Assembly (NCBI RefSeq): GCF_900155965.1
Contig: NZ_FTMG01000002.1
Location: 1 to 64,000 of the forward strand
DNA length: 64,000 bases
DNA from: Mucilaginibacter lappiensis
GTDB taxonomy: Bacteria; Bacteroidota; Bacteroidia; Sphingobacteriales; Sphingobacteriaceae
Reading direction: 5' to 3'
This document shows, in pieces, positions 63,716 to 64,000 of the stretch. The translations under genes and the position numbers were made by a program. The first letter of the stretch is position 1, and every line of letters starts with the position of its first letter. The notes below the pieces were generated by a model, which was not told the DNA's origin, did no database searches, and saw only the letters and a program-made list of their open reading frames with translations.

Positions 63716-64000
63716 AGTTTAGTTGCTTTTAATCGAAGTTCCATGCTGTAAACGCCGTTTGCTTTATGCGCACTGTAAAAATAATCTTTTCCATAGATCA
63801 GCTCTAATCTTTTCAGTGTATGGCGCAGGCCGATCCCTGATGACCCGCCGGTTTGCATCTGTTCAAGTGCTGCGACATCATAAGAATTCTTTACCGAAAA
63901 GTTGATCCAACCGCCGGCAATACGTAAGGTAATAGCGATAAATATTTTATCCCGCCTGGTAATTTTAGAATGCTTAAAGGCATTTTCCACAAAGACAATC
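63712..64000 (-). CDS. Sensor histidine kinase, C-terminal end (partial)
   Basis: The frame is open to the window edge and shows only the ATPase domain of a LytS-type (HisKA_7TM/His_kinase) kinase. The N-box reads IVFVENAFKHSK, the G-box GGSSGIGLRHTLKRLELIYG. The dimerisation and sensor parts lie beyond base 64000. It pairs with the LytTR regulator by a 4-base overlap. Confidence 0.88.
   Translation of the reverse strand, partial: IVFVENAFKHSKITRRDKIFIAITLRIAGGWINFSVKNSYDVAALEQMQTGGSSGIGLRHTLKRLELIYGKDYFYSAHKANGVYSMELRLKATKL

Overview
The window comes from a Bacteroidota chromosome, most likely family Sphingobacteriaceae (Mucilaginibacter or Pedobacter type). The basis is two SusC/SusD pairs with STN-domain receptors, FecR anti-sigma factors and an ECF sigma factor, AraC regulators with cupin sensors, DUF4199, DUF2752, DUF937 and DUF6520 proteins, and promoters of the Bacteroidota form TTG-N19/20-TAnnTTTG. 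Shine-Dalgarno sites are scarce. The genus is an inference; no rRNA is present.

Left part (1-27000): the 3' end of a probable IS110-type transposase is followed by mostly housekeeping genes: lnt, rsmI, serS, a PEP synthase divergent from an AraC regulator, an M28 lipoprotein peptidase, a TM2 protein, a FkbM methyltransferase, DUF2752/DUF4199 membrane proteins, mfd, hpt, an M16 peptidase, def, an Nfu/Mrp iron-sulfur pair, an AsmA/GT51 transglycosylase fusion, a nitroreductase behind a double palindromic operator, a single-domain response regulator and an epimerase. The spacers carry short interspersed inverted repeats and self-complementary low-complexity blocks.

Middle (26956-42224): a 705-base gene-free stretch holds a multi-arm inverted-repeat structure that I cannot assign. 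Then follows a minus-strand polysaccharide utilization locus, read right to left: ECF sigma factor, FecR, SusC, SusD, FAS1 lipoprotein, PL6 lyase, beta-helix protein with an F5/8C-like tail, GH29 fucosidase, jelly-roll lyase, AraC. PL6 residues aligning with the chondroitinase B active site and the fucosidase point to a fucose- and uronate-containing polysaccharide.

Right part: a plus-strand TonB receptor, beta-helix lipoprotein and secreted histidine phosphatase form a compact uncharacterised uptake module. After it come a DUF937 protein, tRNA-Pro(GGG), a secreted serine hydrolase and an S15-type (CocE) hydrolase. At 52760 a 15-base tRNA 3' end with its own terminator stands alone and may mark the edge of an integrated island running off the right end. 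Beyond it lie a Crp-like regulator, a perfect 30-bp palindrome, a MauE/DoxX-DUF6520 pair, and a minus-strand FecR-SusC-SusD-TlpA locus with no sigma gene beside it, next to a LytTR two-component system cut by the window end.
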